This document shows positions 15,161-24,399 of a stretch of DNA of 64,000 bases, one piece after another (positions within the stretch are counted from its first letter, which is position 1; every line of letters begins with the position of its first letter). The notes beneath the pieces were generated by a model that saw nothing but the letters and a program-made list of their open reading frames with translations, searched no databases and was not told the DNA's origin. The stretch is from the NCBI RefSeq assembly GCF_025753795.1, contig NZ_JAOWPS010000001.1:1922001-1986000 (forward strand). The letters are read 5' to 3'. The position numbers were made by a program, and so were the translations under genes. This DNA is from Mesorhizobium sp. YC-39. GTDB taxonomy: Bacteria; Pseudomonadota; Alphaproteobacteria; Rhizobiales; Rhizobiaceae.

Positions 15161-17530
15161 TCAGGAGCGTGGCCTGGTCTTCTGCGGATCGTAATGCGCA
15201 AAGGCCACGACTCGCGCCGGCAGCCGCTTGGCATGCCCGTCGAGTTTGCCGATCTCGACTTGCGTGCCGATGGCCGCATGGGTCACGTCGAGCCTTGCCA
15301 GCGCGATGTTCTTGTTCAGCACCGGCGAGCGCATGCCCGAGGTGACGACGCCGATCTGGGCGCGGCCGACATGCACGCAATCGCCATGGCCGACGGCCGC
15401 ATTGGCATCGATATCGAGGCCCACCAGCTTTGTCTGGGGGTGCTCCTTGCGCCTTATCAGCGCCTCGCGGCCGATGAAATCGTCGGTCTTGGTCTTCAGC
15501 GGCACGGTGAAGCCGATGCCGGCCTCGAACGGGTCGGTCTGGTCGGAGAATTCGTATCCGGCGAAGATCAGCCCGGCCTCGATACGCACCATGTCGAGCG
15601 CCTGCAGCCCCATCGGCTTCAACCCATGCGGCTGGCCGGCCTCCCAGATGGCGTCGAACACTTTTTCGGCGTCGCGCGGATGGCACCAGATCTCGTAGCC
15701 GAGCTCACCGGTATAGCCGGTGCGCGAGACGACGACCGGAATGCCGTTGCCGCCGCCGATGCGGGCAACCGCGAAGCGGAACCATTCGAGCTCGTCGATC
15801 GAGGGCTGCAGTGGCGAGGTCCAGATAACGTCCCTCAATATGTCGCGGCTCTTCGGCCCTTGCACGGCGACATTGTGCATCTGGTCGGTCGATGAACGCA
15901 CCAGCACGTTGAGGCCAAGTTTTGTCGCTGTCTCGCGCAGCCATTCGCCGGACAGATCGTCGCCGCCGACCCAGCGGAAATTGTCCTTGCCGAGTCTGAG
16001 CAGCGTGCCGTCGTCGATCATGCCGCCATGCTCGTAGCACATGGCCGAATAGACGACCTGGCCGACGCCGAGCTTCTTGACATCACGGGTCAACGTGTAT
16101 TGCAGCAATGCTTCCGAATCCGGCCCGGTGACCTCGAATTTGCGCAGCGGCGACAGGTCCATGATCACGGCATCCTGCCGGCAGGCCCAGTATTCGTCGA
16201 TGGGACCTTGCTTGGCGAAGGAGTTGGCCAGCCAGTAGCCCCTGTACTCGACGAAATTGCGGGTGTGCTTGGCAAAGCTCGAATGAAAGGCGGTCTCGCG
16301 GGTCATTTTCGGTTCCGAATCGGGCGTCATGCGTCTGGCGATCGCTCGCGAGAATTTGTGCTGGCCGGAATAGGTGCGCACATGGATGTCGGTCAGGTTC
16401 CAGCCATTGGCCGGCGTCGTGTCGTCGGGGCAGGCGGAGGAAACGCAGACGATGTCGGTGAGCGCGCGCAGCAGCACATAGTCGCCCGGCCGCGACCACG
16501 GCTCATCGGACACCATCACGCCATGCGCGTCGATTGCCGTGTTGAAGAAGAAGTTGATCGCCATCCAGCCGGCGCGGGGCGTGACGCCCTTGTCGGCCAG
16601 CGCGCGGTTGAAATTCTCCGAGCAGTTGGTGTGTCCGGGATAGCCGATGTCGTCGTAGTACTTGGCGGCGCAGGCGAGCGCGAAGGCATCGTGCCGGCCG
16701 CACGTGTCCTGCACCACCTCGACCAGCGGTTCCATGTCCTGGTCATAGTATTTCGAATGCAGCCCGGGCATCGGATAGCTCGCGCCCATCAGCGTGCGGG
16801 TCGTTGTCACATCGAGCGGATGGTCGCGGCCCTTGTCCAGCTTGCGCGCCGAAAAGCACTGGAAGTCGGTGCACTGGCGCCCGTCGACATCGATGATCTG
16901 CAAATAGTCGCCCGCCTTGACGAAATAGGATTCCGCCGTCGCTGAATGGACGCGAAGGTCGAGCACCGGATCGGCGAGTGGGTCGCCAAGCTGCGACTTC
17001 GTCGCCGGGCGGATAACAGCGCGCCGCACGATGACGCTGAGCGGTGTCGCCGTGTCGTGGCCGTCGACCAGCATCGGACCGCCCGGGGCAGCAATGATCA
17101 GCGACCCATCTCGCGCGACGGTAAAACCCTGTTCGGTTCCGGCCGGCGTCGTGCCGCCGAACACGCGCACCGCCTTGGCCTGATCGAGCTGCACGTGCCG
17201 CCGATCGAGCCCGCGGCGCAGGGAAGCGAGACTGTCGTCGCCCTCCGCCAGCAGCGCCTTGATGCCGGCGGCATTGCTGTTCGATTTTTCACCGAAGATG
17301 CCGGGATCGGTCACGCCGGTCTTGTCCCAGGCCAACAGCTCGCAGGCCTGCCCGCCCTCGACATTGCGCACCGTGACCGTGTCGCCGGCCTCGACCTCGA
17401 TGAGCACCGCGCCATTGCCCTGGATCGTGTAGCGCTCCATGCCGGGCGGCAATGCGATCTGGCCGGGCCGCAGGATGATGCTTGGCCGGGGTGGTCCGGC
17501 TGCAACAGCGGGGTAGGGCGACTGGCTCAT
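15161..17530 (-). CDS. tdm: Trimethylamine N-oxide demethylase (TMAO aldolase)
   Basis: A 789-residue fusion of an N-terminal DUF1989 domain (about 15-390) with a C-terminal GcvT-type tetrahydrofolate domain (about 400-780), the architecture known for Tdm of Methylocella and marine Roseobacter. It splits TMAO into dimethylamine and formaldehyde; the GcvT domain can capture formaldehyde as methylene-THF. Cys287, Cys303 and Cys367 have the spacing (16 and 64) I recall for the Zn ligands of the Methylocella enzyme, and the C-T-D motif at 220-222 is in place for a catalytic Asp. The GcvT part has VSRTGYTGELGYEIW. Tmm, Dmm and NMG-pathway genes nearby make the call strong. Confidence 0.9.
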   Translation of the reverse strand: MSQSPYPAVAAGPPRPSIILRPGQIALPPGMERYTIQGNGAVLIEVEAGDTVTVRNVEGGQACELLAWDKTGVTDPGIFGEKSNSNAAGIKALLAEGDDSLASLRRGLDRRHVQLDQAKAVRVFGGTTPAGTEQGFTVARDGSLIIAAPGGPMLVDGHDTATPLSVIVRRAVIRPATKSQLGDPLADPVLDLRVHSATAESYFVKAGDYLQIIDVDGRQCTDFQCFSARKLDKGRDHPLDVTTTRTLMGASYPMPGLHSKYYDQDMEPLVEVVQDTCGRHDAFALACAAKYYDDIGYPGHTNCSENFNRALADKGVTPRAGWMAINFFFNTAIDAHGVMVSDEPWSRPGDYVLLRALTDIVCVSSACPDDTTPANGWNLTDIHVRTYSGQHKFSRAIARRMTPDSEPKMTRETAFHSSFAKHTRNFVEYRGYWLANSFAKQGPIDEYWACRQDAVIMDLSPLRKFEVTGPDSEALLQYTLTRDVKKLGVGQVVYSAMCYEHGGMIDDGTLLRLGKDNFRWVGGDDLSGEWLRETATKLGLNVLVRSSTDQMHNVAVQGPKSRDILRDVIWTSPLQPSIDELEWFRFAVARIGGGNGIPVVVSRTGYTGELGYEIWCHPRDAEKVFDAIWEAGQPHGLKPMGLQALDMVRIEAGLIFAGYEFSDQTDPFEAGIGFTVPLKTKTDDFIGREALIRRKEHPQTKLVGLDIDANAAVGHGDCVHVGRAQIGVVTSGMRSPVLNKNIALARLDVTHAAIGTQVEIGKLDGHAKRLPARVVAFAHYDPQKTRPRS

Positions 17531-17540
17531 TGCGACCCTA

Positions 17541-17554
17541 TGTTTCGAGAAACA
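17541..17554. promoter_or_regulatory. Perfect 14-bp palindrome TGTTTCGAGAAACA upstream of tdm
   Basis: It ends 11 bases before the tdm ATG on the reverse strand, so a bound protein would block the start of translation or transcription. An operator is inferred; related TTTC/GAAA repeats lie before other genes of the island. Confidence 0.4.
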
Positions 17555-17683
17555 AGTTTGCCTGTGTGTAAAATTATTTTAGCAGCAAGAATAGCAGCGA
17601 GGTTGGATTTGGCAAGGTGGAGCAACTGTCTTCGCGCAAGCACTTGGGTTTGAATTCGCCGCTCGGTCTTGTCTTCCGACGTC

Positions 17684-17856
17684 GGCGCTGCCCCTCATCT
17701 GGCTGCCGCCATCTTCGCCCCGTAAACGGGGCGAAGGACGCTCCCATCGCCGCTTTCGCCAATCATCAGCGCTGCGGAGATGGCGCGGCGTAACGGCCAG
17801 CTTCTTTCTCCCCGTTTACGGGAGAAATGCCCGGCAGGGCAATGAGGGGCGGCGCC
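17684..17856. repeat. Mosaic palindromic repeat element (RIME-like) with two hairpins
   Basis: The element has imperfect terminal inverted repeats of about 25 bases (GGCGCTGCCCCTCAT at the left, ATGAGGGGCGGCGCC at the right). Inside are a perfect hairpin CTTCGCCCCG-TAAA-CGGGGCGAAG (17713-17736) and a second TTTCTCCCC-n-GGGAGAAA (17805-17827). This layout is typical of intergenic repeats scattered in rhizobial genomes. It lies just after the mgd operon and may also act as its terminator. The rest of the 17531-17875 gap holds only the tdm promoter region. Confidence 0.7.
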
Positions 17857-17875
17857 AAGATCGACAACTGGCGAG

Positions 17876-18499
17876 CTAAAATTCCTCCGAATGGCTGATA
17901 GCAACGCCATATTCAGCGGCCGAGTCCAGCATCGTATGCCAGAGGCTCTCGGCGAAAGTCGCGAACACCAGAACGTTGAACACAGCCTGTCCGTTCAGGC
18001 CGTCATCACCACGCCAGAGCGTGACGCTGGTATGGTCCATCGAGGTTGCGGCGGCGGCGCCAACCGGGAACGCATCAGGGTGAAGATCGATCGACGACAA
18101 CTTGGCGAGCACCGCGCGCGCCTTGGCACCGGAAATGCTGATCAGCGCCCGCGCGTGCGACTGGTCGGACAGTGAGGCGGAAGATGCAAAGGCTTGGCTG
18201 AGCTGGTTGATCGCATGCTTGCCGCCTTTCGACAGCACGAGGAACTGGTCCGGTCCGGACCAGATCAACGCGGCATCGGAAGTCTGCACCGCCTTTGGCG
18301 TTTCCGGAGCCGCGACACCAAGGCGTGCCTTCGCTGCCGTGGCCACCTCGGTCGCCTTGCCGCGCCGTGCCATCACTTGGATGAGGTCGAAATTGCGGAT
18401 CTCTGTCAGCGACACGCCGGCTTCACCAGACGCGCCATAAGGCCCGGCGACAAGAGCGTGCTCCAGCGGACTGCGGACAACCCAGGAAAACTCAACCAC
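17876..18499 (-). CDS. mgdD: N-methylglutamate dehydrogenase subunit D / sarcosine oxidase gamma-like
   Basis: A 207-residue protein of the SoxG family. Typical stretches are VSLTEIRNFDLIQVMARRG, ALIWSGPDQFLVLS and ALISISGAKARAVLAKLSSIDLHPDAFPVG. It is the small subunit that completes the heterotetrameric oxidase. The GTG at 18499 is chosen because AGGAGG lies 7-12 bases upstream and the frame then overlaps the mgdC stop by 8 bases; a longer version would run deep into mgdC. It is the last gene of the operon. The protein could equally be named SoxG; the NMG-pathway context decides the name. Confidence 0.8.
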   Translation of the reverse strand: MVEFSWVVRSPLEHALVAGPYGASGEAGVSLTEIRNFDLIQVMARRGKATEVATAAKARLGVAAPETPKAVQTSDAALIWSGPDQFLVLSKGGKHAINQLSQAFASSASLSDQSHARALISISGAKARAVLAKLSSIDLHPDAFPVGAAAATSMDHTSVTLWRGDDGLNGQAVFNVLVFATFAESLWHTMLDSAAEYGVAISHSEEF

Positions 18500-21473
18500 G
18501 CTGGCGCCCTCCTTCCGGATCGTAGAAGACGGGATTGCAGAGCTCGACATCGTAGCCTTCGCCGCGCAGCGGATCATGAGCATGGACGATCTCGCCGATG
18601 CGTTCGCGGCCGCGTTCGACCAGGCCGAGCCCGATCCACTGATCGAGCGTCGGCGAGAAACAGACCGAGGTGACGTAACCCTGGTCGTTGCCCGGGCCAG
18701 GGATCTCGCCCTTCGGAATGATATGCGCGCCCGAACGCAGGCGGCTTGCCTTGTCCGTCGGCTTGATGCCGACGACGACCTGCCGGTTCGGCGCGACGAG
18801 GGCTTCGCGCCCAGCCATGATGCGGCCGACGAAATCCTTCTTGGTCGACATCATCTTGCCCAAGCCCAGATCGGCGGCGGTCGTCGTGCCGCTCAGTTCC
18901 GGCCCGGCGACATGGCCCTTTTCGATGCGCATGACGCCAAGCGCTTCGGTGCCGTAAGGCGTCACCCCGAATGGCGCGCCGGCCTGCATCAGATTGCGCA
19001 CCAGCGCGTCGCCATAGCGCGCCGGCACGGAAATCTCGAACGCCATCTCGCCGGAAAACGAGATGCGGAACAGCCGCGCCTTGATGCCGCCGCGTAGCGC
19101 CACTTCGCGCGCGCCCATGAAGGGAAAGCCTTCGTTCGACAGATCCTCGCCCGGATCGACGATCTCTCGGAGCAGGTCGCGCGTCTTGGGTCCGGCGATC
19201 GAGAACTGCGCCCATTGGTCGGAGACCGATGTCAACTGCACGTCGAACTCGGGAAAGAGCACCTGCCGGCAGAATTCGAGATGCTGCATCACCGGCCCGG
19301 CCTTGGCGGTGGTGGTGGTCAGGAAATAATGGTCCTCGGCCAGCCGCGATGTGGTGCCGTCGTCATAGACCATGCCGTCCTCGCGCAGCATCAGCCCGTA
19401 GCGCGCCTTGCCGACGGCAAGATTTGAGAACGTGTTGATGTAGACGCGGTCGAGGAAGGCGCCGGCATCGGGGCCATGCACATCGATCTTGCCGAGCGTC
19501 GAGACATCGCAGAAGCCGACGCCGCCACGCACCGCCTTGACTTCGCGGGTGACGGAGTCCAGCCAGTCCTTCTCGCCGGCGCGCGGATACCATTGCGCGC
19601 GCTTCCACAGGCCCGTATCGACAAAGATCGCACCCTGTTCAGCCGCCCAGTGGTGCGACGGCGTCAGCCGGGTCGCATGGAAATTTTCGTCGCGATGATG
19701 GCCGGCGAAGGCGCCGATGGCGACCGGCACGTAAGGAGGCCGATAGATCGTCGTGCCGGTCTCGGGAATGGACTTGCCTGACACGGCAGCCATGATGGCG
19801 AGGCCGGCGACATTCGAGGTCTTGCCCTGGTCGGTGGCCATGCCGAGCGTCGTGTAGCGCTTCAGATGCTCGACCGATTCAAAGCCCTCGCGCTGCGCCA
19901 GCTCGATGTCTGAAGCAGTGACGTCGTGCTGTTGGTCGACAAAGGCCTTGCCCTTGCCGGCGACGTGCCAGAGCGGGTTCAGCGAGAACGCCTCATCCTC
20001 GGCGACCGGTGTCAGACCAGCCTTGCCGCTGCGCCCGGCATCCCGTGCGGCTTGCGCGCCTGCCGCAAAGCCCTGGCTCAGGCAGGCGCCGAGACCGAAA
20101 ACGCCGTTGGCAGCACCCACTGCCACCATGCCCGGCGGAGCGCCATCCGGCACGAAGGCTGCGATATCGTCCTGCCATTTCGGCCGGCCGCGATGGTAGG
20201 AGGTCAGAGCGACCGCCGGGTTCCAGCCGCCGGAGACGGCGAGCCCGTCGGCCTCAACTTCGGCGCGGGCGCCGCCCGTCAACGACACCGAGATCTTCCT
20301 GACACCGTCCCTGCCGCCATCGACTGCGGCGACCGAACCGTTCAGCACCGGAAAGCCGCCTTTCGAGGCAAGCGAGCGATGAGCAGCCGATACATCAGGC
20401 CGTGCGTCGACGACTGCCGCGATCTGCAATCCCGCGCCGAGCGCGGTCTCGACCGTGCGCCAGCCATCCTCATTGTTGGTGAACAGCGCGACGCGTTTTG
20501 CCGGTGTCGCCGCATAGCGCGCGACATAGGTCCGCATTGCCGACGCCATCATCACGCCGGGCGTATCGTTGCCGGCAAAGACGATCGGCCGTTCGATGGC
20601 GCCGGCCGCGACCACGCAGCGCTTGGCCACGATCCGCCACAGCCGCTGCCGCACCTGGTGCTCGGGCGGCGAGGGCAGATGGTCGTTGACCCGTTCGATC
20701 GCGCCATAGGTGCCGCCATCATAGACACCGAACAGCGTCGTGCGGGTCATGATGCGGACATCGGGGAGTGCCGCGAGTTCCGCCAGCGCGCGCGAAAGCC
20801 ATTCGGCCGCCGGCATGCTGTCGATGGTGCCGCCATCCGACAGCAGCCGTCCGCCAAGCGCAAAATCCTCCTCGCACAGGATGACGCGTGCGCCGCTTCG
20901 GCCGGCTGCGAGCGCCGCCGCCAGTCCTGCCGGGCCGGAGCCGGCGATGAGCACGTCGCAATGTGCCCAGGCCTTGTCGTAGTGATCGGGGTCAGGAATG
21001 CCGGCGGCGCGACCGAGGCCGGCGGCGCGGCGGATCGTCGGCTCATAGATCGCTTCCCAGAATTTCGCCGGCCACATGAAGGTCTTGTAGTAGAAGCCGG
21101 CGACGAAGATCGGCGCGAACAGCTGGTTCACCGCCATCAGATCGTGGCGCAGCGACGGCCAGCGGTTCTGGCTGGCGGCTTCGAGCCCCTCATAGAGCTC
21201 CGCCGTGGTCGCCTTGGTGTTCGGTTCGCGCCGCGCGCCGCTGCGCAATTCGACCAGCGCGTTGGGCTCTTCCGAACCTGCGCTGAGGATACCGCGCGGC
21301 CGATGGTATTTGAACGAGCGGCCGACCAGCTTGACGCCATTGGCGATCAGCGCCGAGGCGAGCGTGTCACCCTGGAAGCCGGCAAAGCTTTTGCCGTCGA
21401 AACGGAAATTCAGCGGATCCGAGCGGTCGATGAGACCGCCATTGGCCAGCCGGTTTGCCTGCACGCCGGCCAT
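18492..21473 (-). CDS. mgdC: N-methylglutamate dehydrogenase subunit C / sarcosine oxidase alpha-like
   Basis: A 993-residue subunit with the SoxA layout: an N-terminal 2Fe-2S-ferredoxin-like segment (FDGKSFAGFQGDTLASALIA, about 25-44), a dinucleotide-binding domain (DVLIAGSGPAGLAAALAAGR near 175), and a C-terminal GcvT-type THF domain (from about 590: ATRLTPSHHWAAEQGAIF). In the N-methylglutamate pathway the complex oxidises N-methylglutamate to glutamate and transfers the methyl carbon to THF. The ATG at 21473 shares one base with the mgdB stop (TGATG); a GTG one codon earlier is also possible. Sarcosine is the alternative substrate. Confidence 0.85.
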   Translation of the reverse strand: MAGVQANRLANGGLIDRSDPLNFRFDGKSFAGFQGDTLASALIANGVKLVGRSFKYHRPRGILSAGSEEPNALVELRSGARREPNTKATTAELYEGLEAASQNRWPSLRHDLMAVNQLFAPIFVAGFYYKTFMWPAKFWEAIYEPTIRRAAGLGRAAGIPDPDHYDKAWAHCDVLIAGSGPAGLAAALAAGRSGARVILCEEDFALGGRLLSDGGTIDSMPAAEWLSRALAELAALPDVRIMTRTTLFGVYDGGTYGAIERVNDHLPSPPEHQVRQRLWRIVAKRCVVAAGAIERPIVFAGNDTPGVMMASAMRTYVARYAATPAKRVALFTNNEDGWRTVETALGAGLQIAAVVDARPDVSAAHRSLASKGGFPVLNGSVAAVDGGRDGVRKISVSLTGGARAEVEADGLAVSGGWNPAVALTSYHRGRPKWQDDIAAFVPDGAPPGMVAVGAANGVFGLGACLSQGFAAGAQAARDAGRSGKAGLTPVAEDEAFSLNPLWHVAGKGKAFVDQQHDVTASDIELAQREGFESVEHLKRYTTLGMATDQGKTSNVAGLAIMAAVSGKSIPETGTTIYRPPYVPVAIGAFAGHHRDENFHATRLTPSHHWAAEQGAIFVDTGLWKRAQWYPRAGEKDWLDSVTREVKAVRGGVGFCDVSTLGKIDVHGPDAGAFLDRVYINTFSNLAVGKARYGLMLREDGMVYDDGTTSRLAEDHYFLTTTTAKAGPVMQHLEFCRQVLFPEFDVQLTSVSDQWAQFSIAGPKTRDLLREIVDPGEDLSNEGFPFMGAREVALRGGIKARLFRISFSGEMAFEISVPARYGDALVRNLMQAGAPFGVTPYGTEALGVMRIEKGHVAGPELSGTTTAADLGLGKMMSTKKDFVGRIMAGREALVAPNRQVVVGIKPTDKASRLRSGAHIIPKGEIPGPGNDQGYVTSVCFSPTLDQWIGLGLVERGRERIGEIVHAHDPLRGEGYDVELCNPVFYDPEGGRQRG

Positions 21474-21748
21474 CACGCGCCCACCTTCGCGGCACCGGCG
21501 CCCGCCGCCGGCTCTACCGCCGAAATCTCATGTGTCAGCGTGTTGCGGGTGATCTTCAGCCAGCTTCGGCAGCCGCCGCCATGATACCAGTGCTCGCTCA
21601 TCACCCCGGCGATGTTGTCGCGCAGATAGACATAATCATAGACGGCGTCTTCGCCGGCATCCGCCGCCGGTCGTTGCGGCTTGGCATCGCCGAGATAGGT
21701 GAACTCGCCGAGTTCGCGTTCGCCGCAGAAAGGACAGACAATACGCAT
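21473..21748 (-). CDS. mgdB: N-methylglutamate dehydrogenase subunit B / sarcosine oxidase delta-like
   Basis: A 91-residue SoxD-type zinc-binding subunit. CPFCGERELGEF (5-16) and HWYHGGGCRSW (about 53-63) give the Cys/His set that binds zinc. It overlaps mgdC and lies 17 bases after mgdA. The size agrees with the family (about 90-100 residues). Confidence 0.9.
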   Translation of the reverse strand: MRIVCPFCGERELGEFTYLGDAKPQRPAADAGEDAVYDYVYLRDNIAGVMSEHWYHGGGCRSWLKITRNTLTHEISAVEPAAGAGAAKVGA

Positions 21749-21765
21749 GATTTCCTGGCCCGTCC

Positions 21766-23019
21766 TCAGTGCAGGTTCGGTTGGGCGCCGACGCCCTTTT
21801 CATCGATCATCGCGCCGCGCCGGAACCTGTCGAGGCGGAACCTTGCCGCTTCCTCGTGCGATTCATCGCGCGCCAGAAGATGGGCAAAGACAAAGCCTGA
21901 TCCTGGGGTTGCCTTGAAGCCGCCATAGCACCAGCCGGCGTTGAGATAGAGCCCGTCGACAGGCGTCTTGTCGATGATCGGCGTGCCGTCCATCGACATG
22001 TCCATGATACCGCCCCATTGGCGCAGCAGCCGAACGCGGCCGATCATCGGGATCAGCGCCATGCCGCCCTCGCAGACATCTTCCATCACAGGCATGTTGC
22101 CGCGCTGGGCATAGGAATTGTAGCCATCTATGTCGCCGCCGAAGACCAGCCCGCCCTTGTCGGACTGGCTGACATAGAAATGGCCCGCGCCGAAGGTCAT
22201 CACATTGGGCAGTAGCGGCTTGATCGCCTCGGAGACGAAGGCCTGCAGCACATGGCTTTCGATCGGCAGGCGCAGCCCCGCCATCGAGGCGACGCGCGAG
22301 GAACTGCCGGCGACCGCCATGCCGACCTTGCCGGCGCCGATCCTGCCGCGCGAGGTCTCGACACCGGTCACCTTGCCGTTGGCATCTCTGACAAAACCGG
22401 TGACCTCGCAGTTTTGGATGATGTCGACGCCGAGTGCGCTCGCCGCATGGGCATAGCCCCAGACGACGGCATCATGTCGCGCCGTGCCACCGCGCCGCTG
22501 TAAGAGCCCGCCTTGCACCGGAAAACGCGCATTGTCGAAATTCAGGAACGGCATCATCTTCTTGACCGCGGCAAGATCGAGCAGTTCGGCGTCGATGCCG
22601 TTGATGCGCATGGTGTTGCCGCGCCGCGCATAGGCATCGCGCTGCGCGTCGGAATGATAAAGGTTGATGACGCCGCGCTGGCTGACCATCGTGTTGTAGT
22701 TGAGGTCCTGCTCCATCCGCTCCCACAGCTTCATCGACAGCTCATAGAATCCGGTGTTGCCGGGCAGCCCGTAATTGGAGCGGATGATGGTGGTGTTGCG
22801 GCCGGCATTGCCGGAGCCGATCCAGCCTTTTTCCAGCACGGCGACATTCCTGATGCCGTATTCGCTGGCGAGGAACCATGCGGTCGCCAGCCCGTGGCCG
22901 CCGCCGCCGATGACCACCACGTCGTAGCGGTCCTTCGGCGTGGCGTCGCGCCAGGTGCGTTGCCAATTCTTGTGGCCGGAAAGGGCGGCGCGGGCGAGCG
23001 AGAAGATCGAGTATTTCAT
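21766..23019 (-). CDS. mgdA: N-methylglutamate dehydrogenase subunit A / sarcosine oxidase beta-like
   Basis: A 417-residue SoxB-type flavoprotein of the DAO family. The FAD-binding motif VVVIGGGGHGLATAWFLA is at about 34-51, followed by VLEKGWIGSGNAGRNTTIIR. The C-terminal NAGWCYGGFKATPGSGF block is the usual FAD-contacting end. The extension before the FAD motif (FSLARAALSGHKNWQR) is characteristic of heterotetrameric oxidase beta subunits. It starts 36 bases after gmaS in the same operon. Confidence 0.87.
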   Translation of the reverse strand: MKYSIFSLARAALSGHKNWQRTWRDATPKDRYDVVVIGGGGHGLATAWFLASEYGIRNVAVLEKGWIGSGNAGRNTTIIRSNYGLPGNTGFYELSMKLWERMEQDLNYNTMVSQRGVINLYHSDAQRDAYARRGNTMRINGIDAELLDLAAVKKMMPFLNFDNARFPVQGGLLQRRGGTARHDAVVWGYAHAASALGVDIIQNCEVTGFVRDANGKVTGVETSRGRIGAGKVGMAVAGSSSRVASMAGLRLPIESHVLQAFVSEAIKPLLPNVMTFGAGHFYVSQSDKGGLVFGGDIDGYNSYAQRGNMPVMEDVCEGGMALIPMIGRVRLLRQWGGIMDMSMDGTPIIDKTPVDGLYLNAGWCYGGFKATPGSGFVFAHLLARDESHEEAARFRLDRFRRGAMIDEKGVGAQPNLH

Positions 23020-23055
23020 TGCGTCATTCCAAGGCCGCTCGCCCCACTCCGGACA

Positions 23056-24363
23056 TCAGATATCCAGCGTGTGGTCGCGCTCCCACTGCGTGAAGTGCGA
23101 AGCATAGGAATTCCATTCCTGGTGCTTCAGCTTTAGATAAGCCGACGAGAATTCCTCACCCAGCGCCGTCTTGAGCGATTTGTCCTTGTCGAACTCGCGC
23201 AGCGCATCGAGCAGGTTGAGCGGCAGTTTGGGCGCGCCCTTCACCGTATGGCCGAACTGGTACATGTCGATATCGTAGCGCTTGCCGGGGTCTGCCTTGG
23301 AGCGGATGCCGTCCAGCCCGGCGGCGATGATGACGGCCTGCAAGAGGTAAGGGTTGGCCGCGCCGTCGGGCAGCCTGAGTTCGAAGCGGCCGGGGCCGGG
23401 CACGCGCACCATATGGGTGCGGTTGTTGCCGGTCCAGGTCACGGTGTTCGGCGCCCAGGTCGCGCCCGAAATCGTGCGCGGCGCATTGATGCGCTTGTAG
23501 GAATTGACCGTCGGATTGGTGATTGCAGCCAGCGCCGAGGCATGCTTCATGATGCCGCCCAGGAAGTTCCTGCCTTTTGCCGACAGGCCAAGCTCCATTG
23601 CATTGTCGGCAAAGACATTGGTCTTGCCTGCCTTGTCCCACACCGAGATATGGGCATGGCAGCCATTACCGGTCAGGCCCTGGAAGGGTTTGGGCATGAA
23701 AGTTGCGCGCAGGCCATGCTTCTCGGCGATCGACTTGACCATGAACTTGAAGAAGGAGTGCTTGTCGGCGGTGGCCAGCGCGTCGTCGAAGGCCCAGTTC
23801 ATCTCGAACTGGCCGTTGGCGTCCTCATGGTCGTTCTGGTAGGCGCCCCAGCCGAGCGCCAGCATATGGTCGCAGATCTCGGCGATCACGTCATAGCGGC
23901 GCATCACCGCCTGCTGGTCGTAGCAAGGTTTTGACGCCGTATCATATTCGTCGGAGATTGCCTTGCCGTCTGGTGAGATCAGGAAGAACTCCGCCTCGAC
24001 GCCAGTCTTGATATGCATGCCGTCGGTCGCGGCTTCGGCGATCAGCCGCCTCAGCGTGTTGCGTGGCGTCTGGTCGACCTCCTTGTCGTCCATGATGCAG
24101 TTGGCGGCGACCCAGGCGACCTCAGGCTTCCACGGCAATTGGATGACCGAATCCGGATCCGGCACCGCCAGCATGTCCGGGTGCGCCGGTGTCAGATCCA
24201 GCCAGGTGGCAAAGCCGGCAAAGCCGGCGCCATCCTGCTGCATGTCGGCGATCGCTTGCGCCGGCACCAGCTTGGCGCGTTGCCCACCGAACAGGTCGGT
24301 GTAGGAAATCATGAAATATTTGACGCCGTTCTTCTTGGCGAAAGCGGCGAGATCGTTCCCCAT
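23056..24363 (-). CDS. gmaS: Gamma-glutamylmethylamide synthetase (glutamine-synthetase type III/GlnT family)
   Basis: A 435-residue glutamine-synthetase-fold ligase. Catalytic blocks seen are GVEAEFFL (metal-binding Glu), NDHEDANGQFE, NGCHAHISVWD (ATP/metal), NPTVNSYKRI and RFELRLPDGAANPYL. The fold joins glutamate and an amine with ATP; in the N-methylglutamate pathway the amine is methylamine. In rhizobia similar genes are called glnT. The call of GmaS rests on its position between mgsC (36 bases before its start) and mgdA, and on the dimethylamine monooxygenase nearby. Gmas or GlnT activity cannot be separated by motif alone. Confidence 0.82.
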   Translation of the reverse strand: MGNDLAAFAKKNGVKYFMISYTDLFGGQRAKLVPAQAIADMQQDGAGFAGFATWLDLTPAHPDMLAVPDPDSVIQLPWKPEVAWVAANCIMDDKEVDQTPRNTLRRLIAEAATDGMHIKTGVEAEFFLISPDGKAISDEYDTASKPCYDQQAVMRRYDVIAEICDHMLALGWGAYQNDHEDANGQFEMNWAFDDALATADKHSFFKFMVKSIAEKHGLRATFMPKPFQGLTGNGCHAHISVWDKAGKTNVFADNAMELGLSAKGRNFLGGIMKHASALAAITNPTVNSYKRINAPRTISGATWAPNTVTWTGNNRTHMVRVPGPGRFELRLPDGAANPYLLQAVIIAAGLDGIRSKADPGKRYDIDMYQFGHTVKGAPKLPLNLLDALREFDKDKSLKTALGEEFSSAYLKLKHQEWNSYASHFTQWERDHTLDI

Positions 24364-24399
24364 TATAGTTCCTCGCTTATGTGGTATTGGCAGTCTCTG

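Noticed and set aside
17684..17856. CRISPR array
   Set aside because: The repeats are inverted hairpins of a single mosaic element, not regularly spaced direct repeats.
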